Source: Adiantum capillus-veneris
Lineage: Eukaryota; Streptophyta; Polypodiopsida; Polypodiales; Pteridaceae
Reading direction: 5' to 3'
Length of the DNA stretch: 64,000 bases
NCBI GenBank assembly: GCA_014529385.2
Contig: CM043949.1
Coordinates: 109,453,977-109,517,976 of the forward strand
The notes below the pieces were generated by a model. That model saw only the letters and a list, made by a program, of their open reading frames with translations, was not told the origin of the DNA and did no database searches. The translations under genes and the position numbers were made by a program. Of this stretch, positions 46,990 to 58,674 are shown one piece after another (positions within the stretch are counted from its first letter, which is position 1; the number at the start of each line of letters is the position of its first letter).

Positions 46990-48160
46990 ATGACTTATGA
47001 ATAATAGAGCTTGATTTTAGCTCCATTATATACCCCTGTTAATACTAATCCACACAGATCTTTCAGCCTTATCGTGCCATTCAATCAACTTCAAATGGTC
47101 CTGACCAGGCTATCTTTAAGTTTGGTTTCTTAGGGCCTAATTTTGATTGATATAAGAGAACCAGATCGCCTTTCTGAAACTCTATGACCTTAATTTGTAT
47201 GTCATGCCAATGTTTCCTTCTTTGTTGAACAATTTCGTGTTCCAGCATAGCCCTCTGTCCCAGCTCATCTAGCTGTGTTATCTCTTCCAGTCTCTTTTTT
47301 AGATTGTGATTGAAATCCAGGCCATGCTCGACGGCCATTCTGAGACTGAGTATGATAAATTCCATTGGTACAATAGCTTCAGTGCCATACACCATTTTAA
47401 ATAGTGCTAACCCGGTAGTGACCTTATAAGTTGTTCTATATGCCCATAGAGCAGTTTGAAGTTTCAAATCCCACTGCTCTGGCTTTTTCAACGCGATCTT
47501 GGTAAGGATAGTCTTGACTGTCCTTTTACTGCTTTTCGCTTGCCCATTGCATCTAGGATAGTAAGGTGTTGATTTCCGATGCTTGACTGAAAGCATGTCC
47601 ATGAGAATATCCATAGTGTCATTTATAAAATGTGTACCTTGGTCTGACACAATCTCCATAGGACATCCATATCGGCATACAATATTCTCAAATAGGAACC
47701 TAGCCGTGGATACTACTATGTTGTCGGGAAAAGCCTTAGCCTCAACCCACTTAGTCACATAGCAAGTAGCCATTAATATATATCTATTCTTTCTGGGAGT
47801 AATCTTTTTGAATGGCCCCATAAAATCCAGAACCCATTTCATGAAAACACCCAGTGGTTGGACTGGTGTTTAAGGAGTCATGTCTGCTGCTATGGGTCTG
47901 CCCATTCTTTGGCATATATCATAGGTTCTGCAAAAGCTTCTCACATCAGATATTAAAGTCTGCCACCATAACCCAGCCTGCAGAATCTTCTTGAAAGTAA
48001 TATCAGTAGAAAAATGTCTACAAGATTCCCCATTATGTGCCTCTGCAATAACTTGCCTTCTTCCCTCCATAGGCACACATCGGCGAAGAATCCCATCAAC
48101 ACCCAATATGTAGAGTGAGCCGCCAATGATAGTGAACTTAAGGATTTTAATAACCAAAGC
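46990..48160 (-). pseudogene. Gypsy A integrase
   Basis: HHCC zinc-binding part: EAHNGESCRHFSTDITFKKI ... SFCRTYDICQRMGRP. Core: KWVLDFMGPF (first Asp), IVSDQGTHFIND (second Asp), CNGQAKSSKRTVK, where the catalytic Glu is replaced by Lys (AAA, + strand 47534-47536). The C-terminal part has FQKGDLVLLY and GPKKPNLKIAWSGPFEV, the usual GPF.V end. In-frame stops lie at ~48173 and 47870, and a frame change follows GPFEV at 47081. Integration function is lost by at least three separate changes. Confidence 0.85.
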
Positions 48161-48172
48161 CTTCTTATGATT

Positions 48173-49925
48173 CTAAGTCCAATCATCTGGAAACCCTCCC
48201 TTAGACAGGAACTGATATACTTCATACAATTCTGGATCAATTGACTCTTTCGCGTCTAGCTGAAAAAGTCTTGCATCTACTGGCTCGTCTCTTAAAGACT
48301 TCTTAGAGTAGCCTTCTGTACTCTTGGATAAAAAATCAGCACCACAATGGTTTTTGCCAGGTTTATGGAAAATACAAAAATCAAATTCCATGAGGAACAT
48401 CATCCACCGTATCAGTCTGCCTTGAATAATGACTTTATTAATCAGAAATAATAAGGATTGATGATCCACATAGAAATGAAACAACTTGCCCAACAAATAA
48501 TGTCTAGATTTCGTGGCAGTAAAAACCATCCCTCATGCTTCTCTTTCAATAGTTGTATATCCTTGTTCAGCTTGACTGAACCTGCGACGACTGGCAAAGT
48601 ATACTGGATAGTCAGTTCTTCCTTCTGGATGAGCTAGAATTGCTCCCATTGCTGGTCCCGAAGTATCCACATGTACATTGAAAATGACATCCCAATCTGG
48701 TTGTTGAAGAACGGTTTTACTGACGATGGCATTCTTTAATTTCTGAAAACTTTCTTCACATTCAGCAGTCTAGCTGAACTTGCTGGTTTTCTTTGTAAGC
48801 TCATACAATGGCAATGCTTGAGAAGCAAACTTGTGCACAAACCTTCTGTAAAAATTAATATATCCCAGAAAAGAACTTAATTCTGATGCATTCATAGGTG
48901 CCTTGGCCTGTTGAACACACTGGATCTTGTCATTGGCCATTTCTATTCCATCTCTGGACACCACATGTCCCAGTAGCTGTCCTTTCCAGACTAAGAAAAT
49001 ACATTTGAATGGATTTAGACAAATTCGCTTTTCTGACAACGCTTAAAAACCATCTCCAAAAATAGTAAATGTTTTTCCTCTATGGAATATACAGTGAAGT
49101 CATCCATGAATATGGCGAGGAATTGATGAAGAAATTCATTGAAGATTTCCATCATACATCTTTGAAAAGTGGCCGGTGCATTGCAAAAGCCAAATGGCAT
49201 TACCAGATACATAAATGCTCCCCAATCCGTAATAAAAGTGGTCTTTCCCCGATCCTTAGGAGCAATTTTTAAATGTTTATAACCACTATACCCATCCATA
49301 AAGCTATACATCTCATATCCTGCAATTTCATCAAGTAACATATCTGTGAAGGGTAATGGAAATGGGTCCTTGATGGTTTGAGCATTCAGTTTCCTATAAT
49401 CTACAAATACTCTTAGATTCCCATTCTTCTTAGGCACAACCACAATAGGAAACAACCAATCACTACTGGCTACTTCAGTAATGAACCCAGCTTTTAGAAG
49501 GTTGTCAATCTCTTCCTTGACTTTCTTAGCATAATTCGAATTCATTCGATAGCGCTGCAGTCGTACTGGCTTGGCATCGGATTTTAGTGGTATTTGATGT
49601 TGACAGACCTCTGGATCCACTCCTTTGAGATCAGTTGTTCCCATCTGAACACATCTTTATAGTGTTGGAACATATGTCGTGCTTTCTCCTTCATCGTAGG
49701 ATTCAGATGTTTATTAACCTTGATCATTCTAGGGTTTTCTTCAGACCCTAAATTCCATTCCTCTATCTCCTGATCATCTGGAAGCAACCAGTTAGGCCCT
49801 CCACCCTTTCTCTTGGGTGACTCCTCATCATAAACCCAGGACGATTCTCTGAGCTCTGAATTACCATGTTGATTTCCAATAGCTCCTCCAGAGTATGCCG
49901 GTTCTACTGGTGTGTTGAACTCCAC
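48173..49925 (-). pseudogene. Gypsy A reverse transcriptase and RNase H
   Basis: RT N-terminal linker 49925-49584, then the RT core (49644-49015): KEEIDNLLKAGFITEVASSD, VVPKKNGNLRVFVDYRKLN, LLDEIAGYEMYSFMDGYSGY, PFGFCNAPATFQRCM, LAIFMDDFTVYS (FMDD catalytic box). A frame change near 49030 leads to LLGHVVSRDGIEM and SSFLGYINFYRRFV. RNase H follows, with stops at 48770-48772 (TAG at a Trp-like position) and ~48533 (TGA), and segments ESFQKLKNAIV, FYVDHQSLLFLI and DFCIFHKPGKNHCGADFLSK. Confidence 0.88.
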
Positions 49926-49989
49926 TGGTTCTTCTGGCCTTCCAGTTAACCAAACTGGACGTTCTCCTGAATTTAGTTCAGTGAACTGG

Positions 49990-50560
49990 TCTGGAAATTA
50001 TTTCTTTTGTTTTTCATCTTTATCTTTGTTTATTAAAACTGCATTGAGATCTATCTCTGTTAATGGAAAAATATTCATAGCTGCTAACATTCTCTCAATC
50101 TTCTTCACCTTGTACTTCTGGCAAAGCTCTTTGGGTCTTAGTTCTTTTCTCCAAGTTCTGGTGTTATTCATCTGAATAAGGATTCTGCTACCGGCCCCTT
50201 CTATTGTCAAAGTCTGATTAGCATAGTCGTGAATAGCCTGTGCCATTTGCATCCATGGGCATCCAAGTAGCATCCCATACGCTCCTTGCACATCCAGTAC
50301 TAGGAATCTGTCTTTGAACTTTTCTTTGCCTACTCGTATCTACATATTCTCTACCATTCCAGTTGCCTGCACCACTCGATGATCTGCCATTTGTACTTTG
50401 AAAGGTGTTGGTTTCAAGTTAGTAATTCCCATCCTTTGCTGAAGATGTACTCCCAAAATGTTTACCCCTGCTCCTCCATCTAGTATGACGCTTGAGAGTG
50501 GTTCCCGCTGTTTTCAAACTTTGTAGTCCACCTGAATCATCGGCACTTCATCATCTCAGA
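49990..50560 (-). pseudogene. Gypsy A retropepsin-like protease
   Basis: On the - strand, SVILDGGAGVNILGVHLQQR carries the aspartic-protease box as DGG. It is followed by FKVQMADHRVVQATGMVENM, a TAG (~50341), then FKDRFLVLDVQGAYGMLLGC and PWM, matching the LLG.PW end of plant gypsy proteases. A linker to RT follows (RMLAAMNIFPLTEIDLNAVL). The box pattern supports the weaker protease call at 15.4-15.7 kb. Confidence 0.75.
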
Positions 50561-52289
50561 TAGCTGTCAAGTTGACTGCTCTGGCCTCCGCCTCAGCCTT
50601 CATTCGATGCTTGATGAATTTTGTTGCTTCACGTAAAGTTCTTCTAATGACCTCTAACTCCACAGTGAGTTTCTGAATTGTGTCACAAATTTTGACATGA
50701 ATTTCCTCTTTCTCATGATCAGAGTTGTCGTCAGAACTTGAAGAACTGGTAGTATCTTCACAATACCATTCCTTTAGTTCAGTGCTTTCAGCTCCTCTAG
50801 CAGTTCCCAACTCTTCCATCAACCCTTGTACTGCAGCCAACATGGTCTCAGGCATCCCAGGCTTTGACTAATTTGGTTGTGCTGTCTCAGACAACTGGGT
50901 AGGTATCTTATGAATGACCCGGGCATCAGAACTCTCTTACTGCTCTGGCATCTTCTTGGCTAAATCCTCAATGATTTTCGCATCTAGTTCTCCTTGCTCC
51001 TGCCATTCATCAACCACCTTTTCTTTACCCTTGGCCTTCCATACCTCTCTCTACTGAGCCCATTTGCTACTTTCAGGAATGACTGGTTTCGCTGGACTTT
51101 CTGGAATTTCCTCAATCACCAACCCTTTACTTCATGTAACTGCTTGTACAAAAACCGGTTCTTGAACCTTCACCTCTGTATCCGCAGCCTCAGGTGTTTC
51201 TGGGCACTGAGCCTCGAAATGCCCTTACTTAACCACATGTATAGCAATTCAGGCTTCGATTCTGAAAATTACCACGACCTCAGCCCCGGCTGGTACCCTC
51301 TTGGTATCTACTGCGCCCTGCACCAGTACCACTTACACCTGGTTTCTCTTCTTGAGAAGCACTGGTAGTTTCCACTCTTACTGGTTCAACATTGGTGAAT
51401 GCCACTATTGACAAATCTTTTCCCTTCTTAAAATGATGAATTTGAATATCACAGTTGTTCCATAGATGGCCATAGGCTTTGCAATAAGTGCACTGTGGGC
51501 ATTCGTTTGAAACATGGTGTTTAGATTTACACTTTGAACACCAGGTTTCCATTCTTCTTACCGGCTGTCTGGTCTGGCTAGTTTCAGCAATTTGCCGGGC
51601 CATCTCTTCAATCTTCCTAGACCAAGATCCTTTCTTAATCTTGTCTTTGGTTCTTTCATTTGAGCTACTTCCAGAAATATTGGAGGCTCCACTGAACTTC
51701 GAATCTTCAGTAGAAGTATTGCTACTACTGGACCTCCTCTTCTTATGACTCTTTTCCTTCTTAGCTTGTTGTTCTAACTTCAGGGCTCGTTGCACCAAAT
51801 CATTGAATTTCTTGGTTGGTGCCAGCACCTCCTATTCCCTAAGTTTCTTATTGAGAAAACCATTTAAAAACCATGCTCGCAGCCGCTTTTCGGATGGTGG
51901 TTTCTGCAGTTGTCTAGTTAGTTCCTTGATTTTCTCAACATAGCTTCTAACTGACAATTTTTTGTGCCTTATCTTATCCATCTCACAGAGTATATCCTCA
52001 TCCCCTCTGCTGTCTGAATATTCCAGTCAAAAAGCTTTAAGCAGTTTATTATATGATCTGAGTTGACGAGTCGGGTAATGGTGTACCATTTCCTTGCTGC
52101 CTCCTTTAATGTTTGCGGAAAGTATTCACCCCAGTCATCTTCATCAATATTTTTTAACTCATCATACCGCTCAAAGGCTTGGATATGAACATCCGGGTCA
52201 TCCTTCTTTCCCCCTTTGAACATGGGAAAATAAATTTTCAATGAAGATGTGTAATCATGTCTATCAGCCTCATTTCTTCCTCTTCTCAC
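50556..52289 (-). pseudogene. Gypsy A gag, with two zinc knuckles
   Basis: Gag core 52289-51969: LKIYFPMFKGGKKDDPDVHI, YFPQTLKEAARKWYTI. After a break, 51828-51280 holds a Ser-rich linker and two knuckles, CSKCKSKHHVSNEC and CTYCKAYGHLWNNC (the second is a perfect CX2CX4HX4C). A further segment (50855-50556) with a Ser/Asp/Glu-rich tract and REATKFIKHRMKAEAEARA may be the gag end. Frame changes at ~51830-51970 and ~50860-51280 separate them. Gag packages element RNA; one CCHC knuckle is usual and two is less common. Confidence 0.78.
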
Positions 52290-52739
52290 CTTAGGAACCT
52301 GACTCCGTTTGAAAGCTTTCTTATAATGGCATGTGTTTGCATTTCAATTAATTTCTGCTTACATCTCAGGTGTTATTTCCTCCTTGCTTTTCTACTGGAC
52401 CTATGACGACTTCCTTTAGCTTCCTTTGTCTCCCTGTGTGGTCCGAGAACTCTTGGCCTTGAGTTCCTCCCTTTTAGCCCTGCGTCTTCTGGACTGAAGA
52501 GAATGACGAGAGTCCTGTGCCTCATCAGCATGACTGTGCTTCTCTTGAGCCTCAGTGTTAGTTACTTATTCATCCTTGGGATCAGAGTCTCTTTCTGACT
52601 CCTCAGGGATAGGGTCAACGTGATAGGATGGTTTCCGGCCATGACTGGTTTGGGTGCCATTACTGCAGCTGAAAACCCAAACTGGGAGAGGAGTCTGCTG
52701 GTCAACGAGCAACAGCTCTAGCCACCGTGATTGCCAAAA
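52290..52739 (-). other. Gypsy A leader with possible primer-binding site
   Basis: Next to the LTR edge the - strand reads TTTTGGCAATCACGGTGGCT. A TGGCAATCACGG start could be a primer-binding site, but I cannot match it to a named tRNA. No gene in the leader. Confidence 0.4.
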
Positions 52740-53116
52740 TGGAATTGGAGCTGATCTCTTTAGATAGCTTATTCCAGTGTTATAGTTTACAGCTATTGGT
52801 CTTCCATTAGTTCAATCAGTAGAACTAGAGAAAAAGATAGAAACTGAACTGCAACAGTTACATGAATTGGAATACATCTGCTAAGAAAGAGACAAGCTGA
52901 ATGACTGGAATTAGTGTTTAGATTCAATTCACATTCAGATTCAGAAGGAATGGATACAAAGTATATCTGGCTGAAGTATACTCGACTACTGTATTAGGAA
53001 TTACAGAGTAAGAGTACAAGTGAGGATAATGTAGCTTGGGAACAGCTTCAGGACTATAACCACACACCAAGAGTAAGAAGTCAAAAGATAAAACAGCCCA
53101 AAAGTACAGCCAACTC
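52740..53116 (-). repeat. Gypsy A 5' LTR, left part
   Basis: TGGAATTGGAGCTGATCTC at 52740 through GTACAGCCAACTC at 53116, colinear with 42450-42740 of the 3' LTR. Interrupted by the copia insertion; the AACTC at 53112-53116 is one copy of the target duplication. Confidence 0.85.
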
Positions 53117-53308
53117 TGAAGGAGTACGAGCGGAAGTGCGACGCGAGAGAGAGTATGAGAAGAAGAGCACGACGATATGGTGAACTCGCTCTACTGTAAT
53201 GTGTAGAGCATAGTGAGTTCTTATTAGGTATTTACAAAATAATATGTGTACATACCTGGCGGCCCGCCCACTTACCTGGGCGACCACATTGGGCTTTATA
53301 CCCCAACA
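53117..53308 (-). repeat. Copia B 3' LTR (192 bp)
   Basis: TGAAGGAGTACGAGCGG ... TATACCCCAACA on the + strand. In element orientation it begins TGTTGGGGTATAAAGCCC, which holds a TATA-like box, and is preceded by the PPT in 53309-53320. Confidence 0.95.
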
Positions 53309-53397
53309 ACCTCCCACTTAAATTCCAATGTGGTACTTTAAGTGTGAGAGAAGCTACTATACAAGCTAATATACAAGAGATGTAGAGAAGTGATGTA

Positions 53398-56300
53398 CTA
53401 CCCTACACCTAACTGCTTGCGAAAATGCGCAAAGCTCTCTGAGGGAAGTCCTTTTGTAAGTAGATCAACAGGATTTTCTGTGGTGTGAACTTTGACAAGC
53501 TGAAGTTGCTTATTCTCGAGCATTTCCCTGATGAAATGATACTTCACATCCACATGCTTTGTCTTTGAGTGATAAACTGGATTGTGAGCCAATTGTATAG
53601 CACTTTGACTATCACAATATAACACAGGCATCTCTTCTTTGATTCCCAAATCTATTACTAGTCGATTAAGACAAATTGATTCTTTGCATGCCTCTGATGC
53701 TGCAACATATTCAGCCTCTGTAGTAGACTGAGTAACACAATCTTGTAATCTAGAACGCCATGATACTGCTCCACCAGCCAATGTAAATACATACCCTGAC
53801 GTAGACCTTCGGTTGTCTAAGTCACCTGCATAATCTGAGTCTGTAAAACCCTGTACACTTAGCTCCTGACTCCCATAGCATATACGCATACTCTTTGTAG
53901 CTTTCAGGTATCTCAATATTCCTTTCACTGCCTCCCAATGTTTCTTATCTGGGTTTGACATGTATCGACTTACTACTCCCACTGCAAATGCAATGTCTGG
54001 GCGAGTAGCAATCATTGCATACATCAAACTACCCACTGCAGACCCATATGGAATCTTATCCATTTCTTCCTGTTCTTCCTCAGACACGGGACAATCTTGT
54101 TTGCTAAGTTTCACATATGGTGGCAATGGAACACTCAATGCCTTTCCCTTCTCCATATTGAAACGTTGCAAAACCTTGTCAATATACTCTGTTTGAGATA
54201 ACCAAATCAACTTCTTTGATCTGTCTCTCTCAATGCGCATACCAAGTATATGACTTGCCTCACCCATCTCTTTCATGTCAAACGATTTTGCCATCTTTGA
54301 CTTCAAAGCTGAAATTTCTTCCAAGTGCTTGCCAGCAATCAACATGTCATCCACATACAAAATAAGGATCAACCAACTACCATCCTTAGCCTTCTTTGTA
54401 TATAGACAGTGATCGAACTCACTACGTTTGTAGCCTTGAGAAAGCATAAACTTGTGGAATTTATGGTACCATGCCCTCGGTGATTGTTTTAAGCCATAAA
54501 GACTCTTTAACAACTGGCATACCCAATCTTCCTTGCCTTTCTCAACAAACCCTTCTGGCTGCTGCATGTAAATTTCCACATCTAAATCACCATGCAAGAA
54601 CGCTGTCTTGACATCCATTTGGTGCAACACCAAATCTAATATGGCAACCAATGCAAGAAAGCATCTCAATGTAGTCATCTTGACCACCGGAGAGAAGACT
54701 TCATCAAAGCCAATTCCTTGTTCTTGCTTAAAGCCCTTGGCAACAAGCCTTGCTTTGTACTTTGGCTGACTATCATGAGCGGTGATCTTATACCTGTAAA
54801 CCCATTTACAAGGTAGAGCCTTTTTGCCCTGTGGTAATTTAACTAGCTTCCATGTCTTGTTTTTATGCAGAGCTGTCATCTCTGACTGCATGGCCAATTG
54901 CCAATTCCCGGAGTCCTTCATTTGCACTGCTTCCTTGTAACATGAAGGCTCATTGCAATCAGTCAACATGACATAGTTCATAGATAGAACAAAGCTATCA
55001 GGAGGTCGCGTGACACGTCCAGATCTACGCACAATAGGTGGCTCAGGCTCATCCACAACCTGTGGTTCCACTCTATCCTGTCCTTGCTCCTCTTGAGCCC
55101 TGACATTTTGTCTTGCACGTGCAGGTCCATCTTCTTGGAAGACAACTCTTCTAATCTCCTCAACCCTCTCTGGTTTAGAATGATATTTGGATTCATTAAA
55201 GTGAACATCATTGCTGCGGACAACCTTTCTGGATTCGGGATCCCAAAGTCTGTACCCCATCTCACCAGAATTACCATAGCCTAGAAAGATGCACTTTCTA
55301 CTCTTTGGCTCAAGTTTGTTCCTAAATTCCTTTGGAACATGAGTATATGCCTCACAGCCAAAGACTCTGAGATGCTTGTATGAGGGCATTTTGCCTGACC
55401 ATACCATCTCTGGCACTGAATCCTTCTGCAAAACCTTGATAGGAGATCTATTTACAAGATGAACAGCTGTTGATATAGCTTCAACCCAAAACCCATTTGG
55501 CAGCTGTGCATTAGACAACATACTTCTGACCTTCTCTTGTATGGTCCTATTCATCCTCTCAGCAACACCATTTTGAGGAGGATTGTAAGGAGCAGTAAGT
55601 TCACGTTTTATACCTTTTGACTCACAAAAGTCCTGAAAGGCCTTTGAAACATACTCTCCACCATTGTCAGTGCATAAGCATTTAAGCTTCACAAGTGTCA
55701 CAAACGTTTTGAAAACACTAAATGCTTCATCCTTGTGCTTGAGAAAGTAAACCCATACTTTCCTCGAGTAATCATCTATAAATGTCATAAAGTAAGAAGC
55801 TCCCCCTAGAGATAGGTTAGGCATAGGTCCACACAAATCACTATGAACAAGTGCCAACTGTGTATCTCTTCTACTGCTTCTATGCTTATGTGGCTGCTGT
55901 GTTTGCTTACCATACAGACAATGTTCACAGAATTCAAAATCATTAAATGAAAAGCCAGGCAAATAACCAGAACGAGACAAGATTTCCATTCCCTTCTTGG
56001 ACATATGTCCTAACCGGCTATGCCACAAAGAAAAGTTCGGCTGCTCGGTTACATTGATTACATTTTTAGAGACATTTGATACATAAATCATGTAAAGTCC
56101 TCCAGACTTTACTCCGTGTGCTACTGTCATGGAACCCTTGGATATCTTCCACATGTTCTCTCCAAAAGTGGTGACATAGCCAGCATCATCAAGTAAACCT
56201 GTGCTGATCAAGCTCTTTGTAATTGCGGGAACATGTCTCACATTCTTCAGCGTGAAAGAAGAGCCATTCTGAAACTTCAATTGAACATCTCCAACACCTA

Positions 56301-57360
56301 AGATCTCACATGTCTACCCATTGCCTAGCCGAACATGATCTTTAGTGGTCTCATAAGAGGTAAACCACTCCTTGTTTGGAGACACATGAAGTGATGCCCC
56401 TGAGTCTATAATCCAGTCACTCAGTGCATTTCCATCAGATGCTGTAAGAAGAGCTGAGTCCATTGTATTCTTCAAGAAGTAGATGTCTCCTGACACTAGA
56501 TTGTCATCCTCTGCAACAGTGTTTGTCACATTTATTTCTTGAATCTTCACTGAGGACTTGTTCTTCTCACCGTGGTCTTCAACTTTCTCTTTTCCTTTTT
56601 CTGCTTTCCATTCTCTGCAGTCTCTTTTCATGTGACCCTTCTTGCCACAATGGTAGCATTCTATGTCACTCTTGCCTTTAGCACTGAGGGACTTGCTACG
56701 AGACTGATTCCTCTTTCCACCTTTGTACTTTTCTTTGGTCCTTCCCCTGACAACTAAGGTTGTTCCTTTGCCTTTGTCCATTGTCTTTCTATTGGTTTCT
56801 TCAGTAAGCAGACTTCCTTCTACACCTGCTATGTTCAAACCATCTGGAGGTGCAGAATTACTCAAAGCTGTGCGAAAAGTGTCCCAACTTTTCGGCAATG
56901 TGATCAACAGGAACATAGCTCTAACAGGTTCATCAAACTTGACACCTTGAGCTGACAACTGGCTGTAGATTGTGTTGAATTCATTCAGATGATTGGACAT
57001 AGGTGTCCCTTCTTTCATCTTCAAGTCAACAAGCTTCTTAAGCCAGTATACCTGTGAAGCTGCACTCTGCTTCTCATAAAGATCACTTAGCTTTAACCAT
57101 GCTTGATAAGCCGACATCTCGTCTGCTACATTGAAGTAAACGCTTTCTGCCAAAGTCAGCATAATGGTAGAAAGTGCCAATTCATCCATTTCGCTCCATT
57201 CATCTTCGTCCATATCTTCTCGTTTTATCCCTTTGAGCTTTATAGGTTTTATCTGCTTCTTTTGTACCAACACGTGCCAAATCTGCTTCTTCCACAATGG
57301 GAAATTGGTTCCATCCAGCTTCTTGATATTGTAAAGAGCAGTGTCCTGTGATCCAGCCAT
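53398..57360 (-). pseudogene. Copia B gag-pol polyprotein with one internal TAG
   Basis: A single frame of about 1320 codons from ATG 57360, open except TAG at 56314-56316, where Gln (CAG) would fit. Gag (MAGSQDTALYNIKKLDGTNF ...) has a CCHC knuckle CYHCGKKGHMKRDC. Protease: DWIIDSGASLHVSP (DSG). GAG-pre-integrase: LWHSRLGHMSKKG ... CEHCLYGKQ. Integrase: HSDLCGP, CTDNGGEYVS, GVAERMNR keep all three acidic residues, but the Asp-to-Asp spacing is about six residues short of the usual, at FVTLVKLKCLCTD, suggesting a small in-frame deletion. RT: MDVKTAFLHGDL, LYGLKQSPRAWY, LILYVDDMLIAG. RNase H: FTDSDYAGDLDNRRSTSGY, TEAEYVA, YCDSQSAI. It ends at ~53398 (FRKQLGVG). The stop splits protease from integrase. 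Whether it is read through is unknown; decay is the simpler view. Confidence 0.93.
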
Positions 57361-58442
57361 AGCTACGCTTCACAGTGGTTTACTTTCCTGGGAAAAATTT
57401 GGTAGAGTTTCCCCTGTAAACTGACCTCTGAACCAATATCAACCTGTCAAATGAACCAAGAAAGCTTCAGATTCTGTATAAATTTTGGCAGAGTCTCCTT
57501 TGTAAAATGGCTCTGGTGTACTCAAAAACAGACCAAAAAATAGCTCAAAAAACACTGTCTCTCTGACACTGTAAGCTACGGGTAAACTTGTCCTGCACCT
57601 GTACTGTCTCTCACTGTCCTGTCACTGTCCTGTAAGCATAGACTGCGACAATGCCTCAACGGCAGTAAAGCAAAGATGCAATCCCAACTGTCTAACTCAC
57701 AGTCAATACATCCTAGCTACCTATCTAAGGGTGCTCGAGGGATCACTCCAAGACCTGTATCACCGAAAGGATCTCAACATTCGAGAATCCCCCAGCTCAA
57801 TAAAACCTCACTCGACCCTCAACAAAGGCTGCAGTAAATCTGACAGTACATAGACTTCCCACAAAATCATACATCCACAAATTTCCCACTGTATGATGTA
57901 ACCGCTGCGGCGGTTGTTTGCTGCGTGACTCACAGCCAGCAAACCCTCAACAGACATACATCATCTCTGACAATACATCCCATGTGGAAGTACTTGCAAT
58001 GTAAGGATGAAATCTGGAATATCAAGCAGCAAACACAAGCTACATGATGAACTAGTGGATGTCGCCTACAGTCTGTGTGTAGATGCGCCCGTGTCGTATG
58101 TGACACGCCTCCAAGAACTGTGAGCCGTCCTTCGATGTGTAGACAGCCACAAATCAACACTCTGGGAGTGTCGATATCCTCAGCACCTGCAGTCGTAGGC
58201 CGAAAATCCCAAATTTGCAAAGTCGGATCTGCACCCGCTGAGACCACGTAGTCGAAAATGGGCTACGCAGAACTTTGTCAAAGCCGAACGGTGGCCGAGA
58301 TGACCTCAGAATGAAATTCTGACAACACCAAGCCCTACTGCCTTCCCACAAGATTTGGGGCCGTGTCTTTGCCTGTTGAATTTCACTCCAATCTGAGCTG
58401 GTGACTCTAGCCTCCTGCAGTGCTGCCCCGAGCCTCGATCTG
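57361..58442 (-). other. Copia B 5' leader
   Basis: 1.08 kb between primer-binding site and polyprotein start, long for a copia leader. Short frames only; no recognised product. Confidence 0.6.
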
Positions 58443-58455
58443 AGCTCTGATACTA
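58443..58455 (-). promoter_or_regulatory. Copia B primer-binding site (initiator Met-tRNA)
   Basis: The - strand reads TAGTATCAGAGCT, 2 nt inside the 5' LTR; it matches 11 of 13 bases of TGGTATCAGAGCC. Confidence 0.85.
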
Positions 58456-58457
58456 GT

Positions 58458-58649
58458 TGAAGGAGTACGAGCGGAAGTGCGACGCGAGAGAGAGTGCGAG
58501 AAGAAGAGCACGACGATATGGTGAACTCGATCTACTGTAATGTGTAGAGCATAGTGAGTTCTTATTAGGTTTTTACAAAAGAATATGTGTACATACCTGG
58601 TGGCTCGCCCACTTACCTGGGCGACCACATTGGGCTTTATACCCCAACA
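58458..58649 (-). repeat. Copia B 5' LTR (192 bp)
   Basis: Same length and ends as the 3' LTR. Confidence 0.95.
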
Positions 58650-58674
58650 AACTCAATTACAATGTAATGGGTCT

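Larger units (their letters stand above)
53112..58654 (-). mobile_element. Nested Ty1/copia element (copia B) with AACTC target duplication
   Basis: Element proper 53117-58649 (5533 bp) on the - strand, flanked by perfect 5-bp duplications AACTC (53112-53116, 58650-58654). LTRs are 192 bp each. I count 7 mismatches between them (about 3.6%) and no indel. The PPT is AAGTGGGAGGT (- strand) beside the 3' LTR. The primer-binding site is at 58443-58455. One long polyprotein frame carries a single stop. This is the most intact element in the window. Confidence 0.95.
42450..58674 (-). mobile_element. Large Ty3/gypsy retrotransposon (gypsy A), degenerate, with nested copia
   Basis: Element on the - strand. 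3' LTR 42450-43174; extra ORF region 43183-46680; integrase, RNase H/RT, protease and gag reading leftward from 52290; leader 52290-52739; 5' LTR 52740 onward. The 5' LTR is split at AACTC by a copia element (53117-58649) and resumes at 58655 for only about 20 bp (AATTACAATGTAATGGGTC) before abutting the LTR of a second element. Without the nested copia the element is about 10.7 kb, of which the extra ORF region is about 3.5 kb. Every coding domain carries stops or frameshifts. Confidence 0.85.

Noticed and set aside
56314-56316. Programmed readthrough TAG between protease and integrase in copia B
   Set aside because: Copia elements normally use one open frame, and CAG to TAG is a common decay change; left as a question rather than a claim.
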